DNA of 64,000 nt from Pseudomonadota bacterium. Lineage in GTDB: Bacteria > Pseudomonadota > Gammaproteobacteria > Steroidobacterales > Steroidobacteraceae. The notes under the pieces were generated by a model. It was not told where the DNA came from and did not search any database. It saw only the letters and a program-made list of their open reading frames with translations. Numbering within the stretch: the stretch's first letter is position 1; each line of letters opens with the position of its first letter. A program made the translations under genes and the position numbers. The stretch is from the NCBI GenBank assembly GCA_016705325.1, contig JADIYJ010000029.1:160300-224299 (forward strand), read 5' to 3'. Positions 37,488 through 46,047 of this stretch are shown in pieces.

Positions 37488-37979
37488 ATGGGTTCCGGCA
37501 CGACGACGAGCAGCACCGGCGGGGCTGAGCACGAGATCTATTGCCTGCTGGTGCCGCTGGCGGACGATCGCCTGCTGCTGCCCCGCTCGTGCGTCACTGA
37601 GGTCATCAACTACCAGGCGCCTACCCCGATGGACGGCGCACCGCCGTGGTACCTCGGCACGATCGCATGGGGTGGCCGTCGCGTCCCGCTCGTGTCTTTC
37701 GAGGCCACCTGCGGCAAGGCATTGCCGCGCACGAGCGGCCGCACCCGCATCGTCGTCATGCAGGGAATCACGAACCAGGCTGGCGGCAGTTTCGCCGTGC
37801 TGACGCAGGGCTTTCCGCAACTCGTGCGGCTGACGCCGGACGTCGTCCATGCCGACGACTCGCGCAGCTTCGGTGAACGCATGCCCGTGATCGGGCAGGT
37901 GAAGATGGTCAACGAGGCGCCGCTGATTCCGGACTTCGAGCAGCTCGAAGGCATGATCGCCGAAGAGACCCGCGCCTGA
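37488..37979 (+). CDS. chpC: CheW-like adaptor, ChpC type
   Basis: A 163-residue CheW-domain protein directly after chpA, the position of chpC in Pseudomonas. It has EIYCLLVPLADDRLLLPRSC, NYQAPTPMDGAPPWYLGTIA and RRVPLVSFEATCG, the three CheW blocks. ATG at 37488 follows ACAGGAG. It should connect an additional receptor or signal to ChpA. No chpB methylesterase or pilK methyltransferase is present in this locus. Confidence 0.85.
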   Translation: MGSGTTTSSTGGAEHEIYCLLVPLADDRLLLPRSCVTEVINYQAPTPMDGAPPWYLGTIAWGGRRVPLVSFEATCGKALPRTSGRTRIVVMQGITNQAGGSFAVLTQGFPQLVRLTPDVVHADDSRSFGERMPVIGQVKMVNEAPLIPDFEQLEGMIAEETRA

Positions 37980-38048
37980 GTGCAGGGACGGCGCCGGGTT
38001 GTACCGGGCGCCGTGTGTCGCGAATCGGCCGCACGCGGCTTGCGACCG

Positions 38049-38783
38049 CTAGACCAGATCGCCCCACGTCGCCTGCAGCACCGCCAGCGCGACGATGCCG
38101 GCCGTTTCCGTGCGCAGCACACGCGGTCCGAGCCGGACGGGCGCGAAACCCGCCGTGGCCGCGCGTTCGAGTTCGGCGTCGTCTAGCCCGCCTTCCGGCC
38201 CGATCAGCAGTTCAACGCGCCCCCCCACGCTGGTCAGACCCGCCAGCGAGGCGGGTCCGGTCGGGCTCAGCGCGAAACGCTGTCCTTCGCGGGCGGACGA
38301 GGCGAGGTACCGCGACAGCTCCTGCGGCTGGCGGATTTCCGGCACGATGCTGCGCCCGCACTGCTCGCAGGCCCCCGCCAGGATGGCCCGCCAGTGCCGC
38401 AGCTTGCTCTCCGCCTGCCTGTCGTCGAGGCGCACGACGCTGCGCGCGGAGAGCACCGGCACGATCGTGTGCACGCCGAGCTCGGTCGCCTTCTGCAGCG
38501 TCCAGTCCATGGTTTCGCCGCGCGAGACGGCCTGCACCAGCGTGATGCGCAGGGGCGACTCGGGCAGCCCCGGCGAACGAGGCCCCACCCGCACGCGCAC
38601 GCTAACGCCTTCGACCGCGACGATTTCGCAGCGATAGTCGTCGCCGCTGCCGTCGAACGCGACGATCGCCGCACCTGCACGCAGTCGCAGCACACGGGCG
38701 ACGTGGTTGGCCGCCGCAGCGGGCAGGTTCACGTCCGCATCCGGTGTCAGCGGCGAAGCGACGAAGACGCGCGTCAGTCGCAC
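38049..38783 (-). CDS. rsmE: 16S rRNA (uracil(1498)-N(3))-methyltransferase
   Basis: A 244-residue SPOUT methyltransferase acting on 30S subunits. The PUA-like N-terminus is followed by LVQAVSRGETMDWTLQKATELGV and the knotted SAM site LLIGPEGGLDDAELE and LGPRVLRTETAGIVALAVLQ. The start used is GTG at 38783 (MRLTRVFVASPL), which overlaps the bioA stop; an in-frame extension further upstream lies inside bioA and is not protein-like. Translational coupling with bioA is likely. Confidence 0.95.
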   Translation of the reverse strand: MRLTRVFVASPLTPDADVNLPAAAANHVARVLRLRAGAAIVAFDGSGDDYRCEIVAVEGVSVRVRVGPRSPGLPESPLRITLVQAVSRGETMDWTLQKATELGVHTIVPVLSARSVVRLDDRQAESKLRHWRAILAGACEQCGRSIVPEIRQPQELSRYLASSAREGQRFALSPTGPASLAGLTSVGGRVELLIGPEGGLDDAELERAATAGFAPVRLGPRVLRTETAGIVALAVLQATWGDLV

Positions 38784-40147
38784 GTGGCCGCCACGATGCC
38801 GTCCCGTGCCGTGAGCACCAGGGCGTCGATCTCGCCGGGAGTGATCACGTAGGGAGGCATGAAGTAGACGACGTTGCCGATCGGACGCAGCAGCGCCTCG
38901 TGTTCGAGCCCGTGGCGGTAGACGCGCAAGCCGCGCCGCTCGCGCCAGTCGAACGGACGGTTGCGGTCGGCGCCACGGGCGAGTTCGGCCGCGACGATCA
39001 TGCCGCACTGGCGGACTTCGGCCACGTGCTCCAGATCACCGAGTAGCTCGCGCGCGCGGCGACCGAGATGCGCGGCGAGGGCACGATTACGCTCTATCAC
39101 GCCGTCAGCTTCGAAAATGTCGAGCGTGGCGAGCGCCGCCGTGCAGGCAAGCGCGTTGCCGGTGTAGCTGTGCGAATGCAGGAAAGCGCGTTGCCGCGTG
39201 TACTCGTCGTAGAAGGCGCCATAGACGTCTTCGTTCGTGAGCACCACCGAGAGCGGCAGGTAGCCGCCGGTCAGGCCCTTCGACAGGCAGATGAAGTCCG
39301 GCGTGATGCCGGCCTGTTCGCAGGCGAACAGCGTGCCGGTGCGGCCGAAGCCGACCGCGATTTCGTCGGCGATCAGGTGCACTCCGTGCCGGTCGCAGGT
39401 CTCGCGCAGCAGCTGCAGGTACAGCGGAGCATGCATGCGCATGCCGGCGGCGCACTGCACCAGCGGTTCGACGATCACGGCACAGGTTTCGTCGGCGTGT
39501 CGGGCCAGCAGCTCGTCCATCGCCGTGATGGCGCGAAGTGCGCAGTCCTCGGCGGTTTCGCCGGCTTCGCGCGCGTACGCATCGGGCGAAGGTGCGGTCA
39601 TCACGTCCATCAGCAGCGGCTGGTAGATTTCGCGGTACAGTTCGACGTGGCCGACGGCCAGCGCGCCGAGCGTCTCGCCGTGATAGCTGTTCGACAGGGT
39701 GATGAAGCGCTGCTTGCGCGACCGGCCCTGGTTGCGCCAGTAATGAAAGCTCATCTTGAGCGCGACTTCGATCGCGCTCGAGCCATTGTCCGCGTAGAAG
39801 CAGCGCGTCAGGCCTGGCGGCGCGAGGCGGGTCAGTCTTTCGGCCAGCTGCACCGCAGGCTCATGGGTGAATCCCGCCAGGATCACGTGCTCGAGCCTGC
39901 CGAGCTGGGCGGTGATGGCCGCGTTGATGCGCGGGTTGGCATGGCCGAAGAGGTTGACCCACCAGGAACTGATGGCGTCGAGGTAGCGCCGGCCGTCGTA
40001 GCCGTACAGCCAGGCTCCCTCGCCCCGCTCGATCGGGGTCAGCGGCAACCACTCGTGGTCCTTCATCTGCGTGCAGGGGTGCCAGACGACGCGCAGATCG
40101 CGTTCGGCGAGCGGATGCAGGGCGCGGGCGGGCGGGCTGGACGTCAT
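38774..40147 (-). CDS. bioA: adenosylmethionine-8-amino-7-oxononanoate aminotransferase
   Basis: A 457-residue PLP aminotransferase converting KAPA to DAPA in biotin synthesis, using SAM as amino donor. Signatures: RVVWHPCTQMKDHEWLPL at the N-terminus, LDAISSWWVNLFGHANPRI, FYADNGSSAIEVALKM, YHGETLGALAVG, LIADEIAVGFGRTGTLFACE and the PLP-lysine segment ICLSKGLTGGYLPLS. The WW and Y residues of the substrate pocket are present. It overlaps rsmE and is divergent from ampD (20-nt gap), so promoters must overlap coding sequence. No other bio gene is nearby. Confidence 0.96.
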   Translation of the reverse strand: MTSSPPARALHPLAERDLRVVWHPCTQMKDHEWLPLTPIERGEGAWLYGYDGRRYLDAISSWWVNLFGHANPRINAAITAQLGRLEHVILAGFTHEPAVQLAERLTRLAPPGLTRCFYADNGSSAIEVALKMSFHYWRNQGRSRKQRFITLSNSYHGETLGALAVGHVELYREIYQPLLMDVMTAPSPDAYAREAGETAEDCALRAITAMDELLARHADETCAVIVEPLVQCAAGMRMHAPLYLQLLRETCDRHGVHLIADEIAVGFGRTGTLFACEQAGITPDFICLSKGLTGGYLPLSVVLTNEDVYGAFYDEYTRQRAFLHSHSYTGNALACTAALATLDIFEADGVIERNRALAAHLGRRARELLGDLEHVAEVRQCGMIVAAELARGADRNRPFDWRERRGLRVYRHGLEHEALLRPIGNVVYFMPPYVITPGEIDALVLTARDGIVAATCD

Positions 40148-40166
40148 GGAGGGATTTTAGGGCATC

Positions 40167-40787
40167 ATGCGGGGGATGCGACGACAACGCCCTGCGAATC
40201 CACCGGCCGCACGATTCGCGATCGACACGGATCGCGGCCTGCTCGACCTGGCCCGCCAGCAGCCTTCGCCGAACTGCGACGAACGGCCGCAGGGCATCGA
40301 GCCCGATCTCATCGTCGTGCACGGCATCAGCCTGCCGCCCGGCGAGTTCGGCGGGCCCTGGATCGACCAGTTGTTCACCAACACGCTCCCGCCCGACGTC
40401 CACCCGTACTTCTCCGAGGTGTCGAACCTGCGGGTGTCCTCGCACCTGCTGATCCGGCGCAGTGGCGAGATCGTGCAATACGTCCCGTTCCAGCGCAGGG
40501 CCTGGCATGCCGGCGTGTCGTCGTGGGCCGGACGCGAGCGCTGCAATGATTTTTCGATCGGCATCGAACTCGAAGGCGCCGATCATTCGCCCTACGAGTC
40601 AACGCAGTATGCAATGCTCGCCCGGGTGATCGTAGTGCTTTGCCGCAGTTACCCGCACCTCACGCCCGACCGCGTCGTCGGCCACAGCGACATCGCGCCG
40701 GGCCGCAAGTCGGATCCGGGTCCGGCCTTCGACTGGCCGCGGCTGCGGTCGCTGGTGCAGTTCGAACTCGAGGTCGCGCCGGCATGA
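40167..40787 (+). CDS. ampD: 1,6-anhydro-N-acetylmuramyl-L-alanine amidase AmpD
   Basis: A 206-residue cytoplasmic zinc amidase of cell-wall recycling; loss of it derepresses AmpR-type beta-lactamases in some species. The Amidase_2 fold has the first zinc His in LIVVHGISLP, AWHAGVSSWAGRERCNDFSI, then GHSDIAPGRKSDPGPAFDW with the second His and the Asp ligand. There is no signal peptide, as expected for AmpD as opposed to AmiD. Its stop overlaps the ampE ATG (ATGA). Confidence 0.95.
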   Translation: MRGMRRQRPANPPAARFAIDTDRGLLDLARQQPSPNCDERPQGIEPDLIVVHGISLPPGEFGGPWIDQLFTNTLPPDVHPYFSEVSNLRVSSHLLIRRSGEIVQYVPFQRRAWHAGVSSWAGRERCNDFSIGIELEGADHSPYESTQYAMLARVIVVLCRSYPHLTPDRVVGHSDIAPGRKSDPGPAFDWPRLRSLVQFELEVAPA

Positions 40788-41696
40788 GCCTGCTCGCGCT
40801 GCTGTTCGCGCTGGCGTGCGAGCGGGGCCTCACGCACGTGCTGCACCTGCGAGAGTGGCGGTGGCTCGATCCGTACTTTGACCTGGCCGAAAGCGCGCTG
40901 GCGGGACAGACCGGATTGCCGGTGGTGCTTGCGGCGTGTGGCCTGATCGCGCTGCCCGTGCTGCCGGTGCTGCTGCTGGCGCACTGGCTCGATCCGCACC
41001 TGCTTGGCCTGCTGCAGTTCGCGTTTGCCGTCTTCGTCCTGCTGTTCGCCTTCGGTCCGCGCGACCTGCAGGACGAGGTCGATGACTACGCTGCGGCCCT
41101 CGAGCGCCATGATCGCGACGAAGCCCTGCTTCGCGGCAAGGAACTGCTGGAATCGAGCCCGACGCCGCACGGCCTTGGCGTTCGTGAAGCGGTGGAAGAG
41201 GCAATATTCATCCAGGCCAACAACCGTATCTTCGGCGTGATCTTCTGGTTCATGGTGCTCCGGGGCCGGCGGCGCGTGGCTCTACCGGGTCAGCGACATG
41301 TTGCGGCGGCGCGCGGCGTTCGAAGCTGCGCGCCAGGGTGTGCCGCGAATCCGCGGGGATCTCGGCAGTGTACTGGCGTTCGTCCATGGCGTGCTGTCGT
41401 GGTTGCCGGCGCGACTCACGGCGCTGGCGTATGCGTGCGCCGGGAGTTTCGAGGATGCCGTGGGCAGCTGGCGCTCGGCAGTCGAGCGCGTGGGTCCGGC
41501 GACGGGCGTGCTCGATCGCAGCGAGGACCTGCTGGCGCGCGTAGGCAAGGGTTCACTGCAACCCAGCCTGGCCTCCGTGCACCCGGACACGCTCGACGTC
41601 GCGACGGCGCGTGGTGCGTGGCGGATCGTGCAGCGCTCACTCTGGATCTGGGTGGCGGTCATCGCGCTCCTCGTCATCACGGGCGCCGCTGTCTGA
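40784..41696 (+). pseudogene. ampE: AmpE-like regulatory membrane protein, frameshifted
   Basis: An inner-membrane protein found with AmpD. The first 160 residues include TM segments (LPVVLAACGLIALPVLPVLLL, GLLQFAFAVFVLLFAFG), a loop YAAALERHDRDEALL, and EEAIFIQANNRIFGVIFWFM. At about 41262 one extra base (CTCCGGGGCC) shifts the frame; the remainder continues GAGGAWLYRVSDMLRRRAAF, then LSWLPARLTALAYACAGSF, to a final TM (WIWVAVIALLVITGAAV) and a stop at 41696. Corrected length is about 303 residues, near the family's 284. Both parts look unharmed apart from the indel beside a G-run. Confidence 0.88.
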
Positions 41697-41716
41697 GCTG
41701 CCCGGGTAGAACGCGG

Positions 41717-42664
41717 ATGACCATTTCTGGCGCCGATGCTGCCGTTGTGCGGTCGCCGCGCCGAAGTTTCCCGCTGTTCGGCGCGGCTCTGTTGCTGGCC
41801 GCGGCCGTCCTGCCAGTCGCGTTCGCGCCGAGGGTTGTCGCCAACGATGCCACGGCGAGTGCGCCGCACAAGCCGCGCCTCATCAGCCTGGCTCCGAATC
41901 TCACGGAGATCGCGTATGCGGCCGGTGCGGGATCTCTGCTGGTCGGCGCGGTCGAATTCAGCGACTACCCCGTGGCGGCGCAAGCGGTGCCGCGCGTGGG
42001 CGACGCGTGGCGCGTGGACCCCGAGCGAGTGCTCGAGCTGCGGCCCGACGTGGTGCTGGTGTGGCCCACGGGGACGCCCGCGACGACGATCTCGCGACTG
42101 CGCTCGCTGGGGCTCAACATCGTCGAAGTGCCGACGCAGAGCCTGGCGGACGTGCCGCGCGCGTTGCGCCAGGTGGGGCGGCTCGCGGGCACCCTGCCGA
42201 TGGCCGAGCGAGCCGCGCGAGACTTCGAGACCCGAGTGGCTCAGCAGCGTGCAAGGTATGCGCAGCGACCGCCGCTCAGCGTGTTCATACAGATCGACGA
42301 CGAGCCGATCTACACCGTGAACGGCCGGCACGTGATCAGCGAAATCGTCGTGCTGTGCGGTGGCCGCAACGTGTTTGCAGACCTGCCGCAACTGGCGCCG
42401 CCGATTGCGGCGGAAGCGGTGCTCGCCGCCGACCCGCAGGTGATCCTGAGCACGGACGACACGATCGCGAATCCGCTCGAGTTGTGGAACCGGTGGCCGC
42501 GCCTGCGGGCGGTGCGGTCGGGCAACGTCTTCAAGCTGTCGTCGGACCTGGTGACCCGGGCGTCGCCGCGGCTGGCGCAGGGCGTCGAGGTGACCTGCTC
42601 GGCGCTCGAGCGGGCCCGCTCTCGCCTTACTGCGCCGCCGCAGTCTCAGAATGCTGGTCATTAG
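41717..42664 (+). CDS. btuF: cobalamin-binding periplasmic protein (BtuF-like)
   Basis: A 315-residue substrate-binding protein of the helical-backbone class III type. A signal peptide (about 20-42, LFGAALLLAAAVLPVAFAP) precedes PHKPRLISLAPNLTEIAYAA, VGAVEFSDYPVAA and RVGDAWRVDPERVLELRPDV, then a second lobe with SVFIQIDDEPIYTVNGRHVI, GGRNVFADLP and DPQVILSTDD. These are BtuF features; siderophore-binding relatives are less likely given btuB, the B12 riboswitch, btuC and btuD nearby. It delivers vitamin B12 to BtuCD. Two long-loop hairpins follow. Confidence 0.88.
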   Translation: MTISGADAAVVRSPRRSFPLFGAALLLAAAVLPVAFAPRVVANDATASAPHKPRLISLAPNLTEIAYAAGAGSLLVGAVEFSDYPVAAQAVPRVGDAWRVDPERVLELRPDVVLVWPTGTPATTISRLRSLGLNIVEVPTQSLADVPRALRQVGRLAGTLPMAERAARDFETRVAQQRARYAQRPPLSVFIQIDDEPIYTVNGRHVISEIVVLCGGRNVFADLPQLAPPIAAEAVLAADPQVILSTDDTIANPLELWNRWPRLRAVRSGNVFKLSSDLVTRASPRLAQGVEVTCSALERARSRLTAPPQSQNAGH

Positions 42665-42679
42665 CTCGGCGCGCGCGCG

Positions 42680-42788
42680 CGCCCGCTGCCAGAAAGTTCC
42701 GGGAGACACGCCGCAAGTACGTCCCTGTAGGCTTGCGCGCGCCGTCCATGGCGCGCGACAGTCTCCCGGAACTTTCTGGCAGCGGGCG
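42680..42788. repeat. 28-bp perfect inverted repeat with conserved 53-nt loop (long-loop palindromic element, copy 1)
   Basis: The arms 42680-42707 and 42761-42788 are exact reverse complements (28 bp; arm begins CGCCCGCTGCCAGAAAGTTC). The 53-nt loop reads ACGCCGCAAGTACGTCCCTG at its 5' side and contains TAGGCTTGCGCGCG and CCATGGCGCGCGAC, which can fold into an inner GC-rich hairpin. The same loop, inverted, is found at 43042-43094 with an unrelated stem. It lies 15 nt after btuF. Confidence 0.92.
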
Positions 42789-43025
42789 TGCTGCGCATCG
42801 AGTTCGCGACTTCGCTTTCGCTGCGACTGATTCGGTTGGCGCGACACAGTGGGTGTGCGCGTGCCGCTCGGCGCCGACAAAGGCATTGAGCCTTGACGTT
42901 GGTGAATTGGCAACCGCGGTGTCACGAGGTCGTGAGCGCGCCGAATCCGGCTGACGCTGCCGACCGCGACCTGGCGGTGCCGCAGGACCTTCAGCCGAAA
43001 CTGAATCAGCGGATGTGCTGGTCGG
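42789..43025. other. spacer between two long-loop hairpins, no gene seen
   Basis: Between the two inverted elements I find no gene with a recognisable product. The sequence has the window's usual GC content and no obvious tandem repeats. It separates the convergent btuF and adenosyltransferase genes. Confidence 0.4.
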
Positions 43026-43110
43026 GATGCGAACGGAAGACCGTCGCGCGACATGGACGTCGCGCGCGAGCCTACAGGGACGTATTAACGGCGTGTCTTC
43101 CGTTCGCATC
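43026..43110. repeat. 16-bp perfect inverted repeat with conserved 53-nt loop (long-loop palindromic element, copy 2)
   Basis: The arms 43026-43041 and 43095-43110 are exact reverse complements (GATGCGAACGGAAGAC and complement). The loop is 53 nt, the same length as in copy 1. Its reverse complement aligns base for base with the copy 1 loop, differing at about 9 to 10 of 53 positions (ACGCCGTTAATACGTCCCTG against ACGCCGCAAGTACGTCCCTG). Stem sequences are unrelated. It lies about 85 nt beyond the stop of the minus-strand adenosyltransferase gene. Confidence 0.92.
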
Positions 43111-43194
43111 TCGGCAAGCGCAGTCGCGGGCCGTTCCGGAGTCAAAGACACCGGCCGCGATGTACGCGCGCAGTTCAGCAGGTTCGGCGCGCAG

Positions 43195-43740
43195 TTACCG
43201 CCGCTGCCACAGCACTTCGCTGCCATGCTCATGCCGCGCCAGCACGCGCGCGAGCACGAACAACAGGTCCGACAAACGATTGAGGTACTGCGACACCTCG
43301 GGTGCAACGCACTCGGCACGGGCGAGCGCCCACAGGCGCCGCTCTGCGCGACGCGCGACGGTGCGGGCAAGGTGGCACGCAGAGGCCGCCTGGCCACCGC
43401 CCGGCAGGATGAAGTCCTTGAGCGGCGGCAGGTCGTCGTTGTACGAATCGAGCGACTGTTCAAGTCGATCCACGTGCGCCGCAGTGATTGCACGATGGCC
43501 GGGAATGCAGAGTTCGCCACCGAGGTCGAACAGGTCGTGCTGGATTTCGGTCAGCGTCGCCTGCACGGCGTCGGGCAGGCCCGGCACCGCTAGCACCACG
43601 CCGATCGCGCTGTTCGCCTCGTCGACCGTGCCATAGGCCTCGACCCGCACGTGTTCCTTTGGCACCCGCGTCCCGTCGCCGAGACCGGTGCTGCCGTCGT
43701 CGCCGGTCCGCGTGTAGATCCTGCTGAGTCGGTGCCCCAT
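43195..43740 (-). CDS. cob(I)yrinic acid a,c-diamide adenosyltransferase (PduO type)
   Basis: A 181-residue ATP:cob(I)alamin adenosyltransferase making adenosylcobalamin. PduO-type signatures are IYTRTGDDGSTGLGDGTRV, AYGTVDEANSAIG, IQHDLFDLGGELC, FILPGGGQAASACHLARTVA, RRAERRL and YLNRLSDLLFVLAR. ATG at 43740 sits just inside the 3' end of btuB, so the two are co-transcribed under the B12 riboswitch. This is the CobO function but not the CobA/BtuR fold. Confidence 0.95.
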   Translation of the reverse strand: MGHRLSRIYTRTGDDGSTGLGDGTRVPKEHVRVEAYGTVDEANSAIGVVLAVPGLPDAVQATLTEIQHDLFDLGGELCIPGHRAITAAHVDRLEQSLDSYNDDLPPLKDFILPGGGQAASACHLARTVARRAERRLWALARAECVAPEVSQYLNRLSDLLFVLARVLARHEHGSEVLWQRR

Positions 43741-45625
43741 GACTGCTACCTGCCTCTGTTGGCGGCCGCGGGGCGTAACGCATGGACACGTACAGACCGC
43801 GGTCTGCCGTATTGTACGTGTCGGCGAGTTCGTAATCCTCGTCCAGCAGGTTCTCCACGCGAGCGATCAGCGACAGGCTCGGCGTGACGCGCCATTGGGC
43901 GGTCAGGTCTGCGAGCACGTAGCCGTCGAGCGTCACGTCCTGTGGCAAGCCGAAGTCCTTGCGGTCGCCGGTGGCGAGCACGTCGAGGCCGAACAGCACC
44001 GGGCCGAATGCGCGCGTCAGGCCGACCGTGAGGCTCTCCTGCGCGCGACGCAATAACCGTGAATCGTCGGCACGGTCCCGCGGGTCCTGGTAAATCGCTT
44101 CCACGCGGGCCTGCCACTGCGAGCCGGTGTATACCCACGATGCTTCGATGCCCTCGACGCGCGCCTCGGCGACGTTTTCGTTGATGCCCTCGAACGGATC
44201 GTACGACAGCACGGTGAAGTCGATCAGGTCCTCGATGTCGGTGTGGAAGGCCGAGAGCGTCAGCGACTGCCGCGTTGTCAGCGCATGCTTCACGCCGATT
44301 TCGTAGTTCTGCGAGCGCTCCGGCTTCAGGTCGGGGTTGCCGCCGTAGCCGAAGCGATCCGTCGCGTCGGGGGCCCGGAAGCCGCTGCCGGCCAGGCCGT
44401 AGACACGCGTGCGCTGGGCGTTGAAGGTGTAGCCGTACTCGGCATTCCACGTGACCTCGGAACCTGCCGTTTCGTGATCGGTGTAGCCGAGCGCGAGCAT
44501 TGCCAGATGCGGTCCGACCGCGATCCGGTCCTGCACATGGACGTTGACCGTGTCGGTATCCGACTTGAAGCCCTCGCCGTACGATTCGCTGCGCGCGCGC
44601 TCGCGCGCATACATCGCGCCGACGCCCAGCCCATGCACCTTCGACAGCTGCCAGTCGTACTGCGCGTCCAGGGTGTCTCGATCGGTCTCGAGGAAATCGG
44701 GTGACTGGTTCTGCTGGATCTCGTCCTCGAGGTGGTTGACAGAGACCCGAGCCTCGCTTGCGGCACCCACCGGCAGGCGCACTTCGGCCGCCGTGGTCGA
44801 CGTGACGTAATCCTGATCGACCGGAGCCAGGAAGAAGTCGGAATACTCCGACGTGCCGGCGGTGCGCCAGTGCTGGACCGTGACTTCGGCCGCACCAACG
44901 TCGGCGCGCAGCGCGACGTTCGCGCTCAGGTTGTCGTAACCGCGATCGATGTCGTCGGTCGCGCGGGTCGGGAAGCCGTCGCTGTCTGTCCACGAAACAC
45001 CGACATCGAGTGCTGCGGACTGCCCGAGGCCGACGCCACCGTTGAGGCTGGCGCGTTTCGTGTCGTAAGCGCCGTAACCGGCTTCCGCGATCCAGCCGTC
45101 CTGCGAGCCGCGGCGGGTCACGACGTTTACCACGCCGCCAATCGCGTCGCTGCCCCACAGCGCGGAGCGCGGGCCCTTCACGACTTCGATGCGCTCGATC
45201 ATGTCGGGCCGGATGTTCTGCAGGCCGGGCAGGCCGATGGTGCCCGGATTGATGCGGATGCCGTCGACCAGCACCAGCGCCTGGTTGCTCTCCGCGCCGC
45301 GGATGAACATCGCCGTCGGCTGGCCGGGGCCGCCATTGCTCGCGATGTCGAGGCCGGCATGGAATCGCAGCAGCTCTGCGGCATCGCCGGCATTGCTGCG
45401 CTCGATCGTTGCGCGGTCGATCACGACGACAGGCGCCAGCACCTCGTCGGCAGGCGTCGGCACGCGGGTTGCCGTCACGATCACGTTCATCCCGGGCTGG
45501 AGGTCGTCGGCGCGGCCGGTGGTCGTGACGATGGTCGCCAGCAGGGTCGCAGCGCCCCACAGGCCATGGATGGATATCAGAGGGAATCTCGATCGCGTGC
45601 AGGACGCGATATTCGAACTGGACAT
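43460..45625 (-). CDS. btuB: TonB-dependent vitamin B12 receptor BtuB
   Basis: An outer-membrane cobalamin receptor. A signal peptide (FPLISIHGLWGAATLLATIV, ending about residue 38) precedes a TonB box (NVIVTATR), a plug domain (VVIDRATIERSNAGDAAELL, FIRGAESNQALVLVDGIRIN, IEVVKGPRSALWGSDAIGGV) and a 22-strand barrel to about residue 620 (GLYVSMRYA). As read, the frame stays open about 95 codons past the barrel and overlaps the adenosyltransferase gene by 281 nt, which is implausible. A one-base shift in CGCCCCGCGGCCGCC near 43770 would give a stop at 43746-43748, just before the next ATG. I think the true end is 43746. A strong B12 riboswitch lies upstream. Confidence 0.9.
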   Translation of the reverse strand: MSSSNIASCTRSRFPLISIHGLWGAATLLATIVTTTGRADDLQPGMNVIVTATRVPTPADEVLAPVVVIDRATIERSNAGDAAELLRFHAGLDIASNGGPGQPTAMFIRGAESNQALVLVDGIRINPGTIGLPGLQNIRPDMIERIEVVKGPRSALWGSDAIGGVVNVVTRRGSQDGWIAEAGYGAYDTKRASLNGGVGLGQSAALDVGVSWTDSDGFPTRATDDIDRGYDNLSANVALRADVGAAEVTVQHWRTAGTSEYSDFFLAPVDQDYVTSTTAAEVRLPVGAASEARVSVNHLEDEIQQNQSPDFLETDRDTLDAQYDWQLSKVHGLGVGAMYARERARSESYGEGFKSDTDTVNVHVQDRIAVGPHLAMLALGYTDHETAGSEVTWNAEYGYTFNAQRTRVYGLAGSGFRAPDATDRFGYGGNPDLKPERSQNYEIGVKHALTTRQSLTLSAFHTDIEDLIDFTVLSYDPFEGINENVAEARVEGIEASWVYTGSQWQARVEAIYQDPRDRADDSRLLRRAQESLTVGLTRAFGPVLFGLDVLATGDRKDFGLPQDVTLDGYVLADLTAQWRVTPSLSLIARVENLLDEDYELADTYNTADRGLYVSMRYAPRPPTEAGSSHGAPTQQDLHADRRRRQHRSRRRDAGAKGTRAGRGLWHGRRGEQRDRRGASGAGPARRRAGDADRNPARPVRPRWRTLHSRPSCNHCGARGST

Positions 45626-45777
45626 AGTCTTGCCACACCCCGTGCACGCGCCCTTGCGGACGCAATAAAAAATCCAGCAATGCGTTGGGGTCTGGCGGAT
45701 CGGGGGCGGTCGCCGCAGAACGGTGGGCCGCCCGAGTTCCGGCCGCTCGCCCACCGCGACGCTGGTCTCGATCGACG

Positions 45778-45985
45778 GGCCGGTCTCCGGGCTCTCGAGC
45801 GGGCCTGCGGGCCCTGCCTGCATCCCCTTCCCGCGCCTTCGCGCAGTGGGTACCGGACCTTGCGGACCGGGTGATGTGGCTTTACTCGACTACCGTTGCG
45901 GGGGCAGCGCCGGAATCTGACCGGCTTCCCGTTCTCCCTGAGCCTGCGCTCGCGGGATCACCTGTCGGAAGCCGCACGGTAGGCA
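45778..45985 (-). promoter_or_regulatory. cobalamin (B12/AdoCbl) riboswitch upstream of btuB
   Basis: On the minus strand, consensus blocks appear in order: GACAGGTG at about 45966, ACGGGAAGCCGGT (the GGGAA..GG block), the B12 box core GCTGCCCCCGCAACGG at about 45896-45911, CCCACTG, CGGGAAGG, and the closing AGCCCGGAGACCGGCC at 45778-45793. This matches the full Rfam-type cobalamin riboswitch including the final P1 partner. It should switch off btuB and the adenosyltransferase when AdoCbl is abundant. About 150 nt separate it from the btuB ATG. It occupies most of the 420-nt gap between btuB and hisN. Confidence 0.95.
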
Positions 45986-46047
45986 AGGCGGGGGGTGATG
46001 TCAAGAAAGGCGCGGTACTATGCCGCCTCGCCATCGGGATCGCCGTC

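Noticed and set aside
33677..37516. 1279-codon open reading frame antisense to chpA
   Set aside because: High-GC codon bias of chpA keeps the complementary frame open; the product is His/Arg/Leu-rich with no domain.
41282..43054. 590-codon minus-strand frame across btuF and the long-loop hairpins
   Set aside because: It reads through both hairpins and antisense to btuF; the product is Arg-rich and low complexity. The apparent internal protein repeat is only the DNA loop repeat.
42680..43110. CRISPR array
   Set aside because: Two copies only, in opposite orientation, with inverted-repeat stems and no spacers or cas genes.
45626..46047. Short protein-coding stretch upstream of hisN
   Set aside because: The open frame here overlies the B12 riboswitch on the opposite strand and has no protein-like text.
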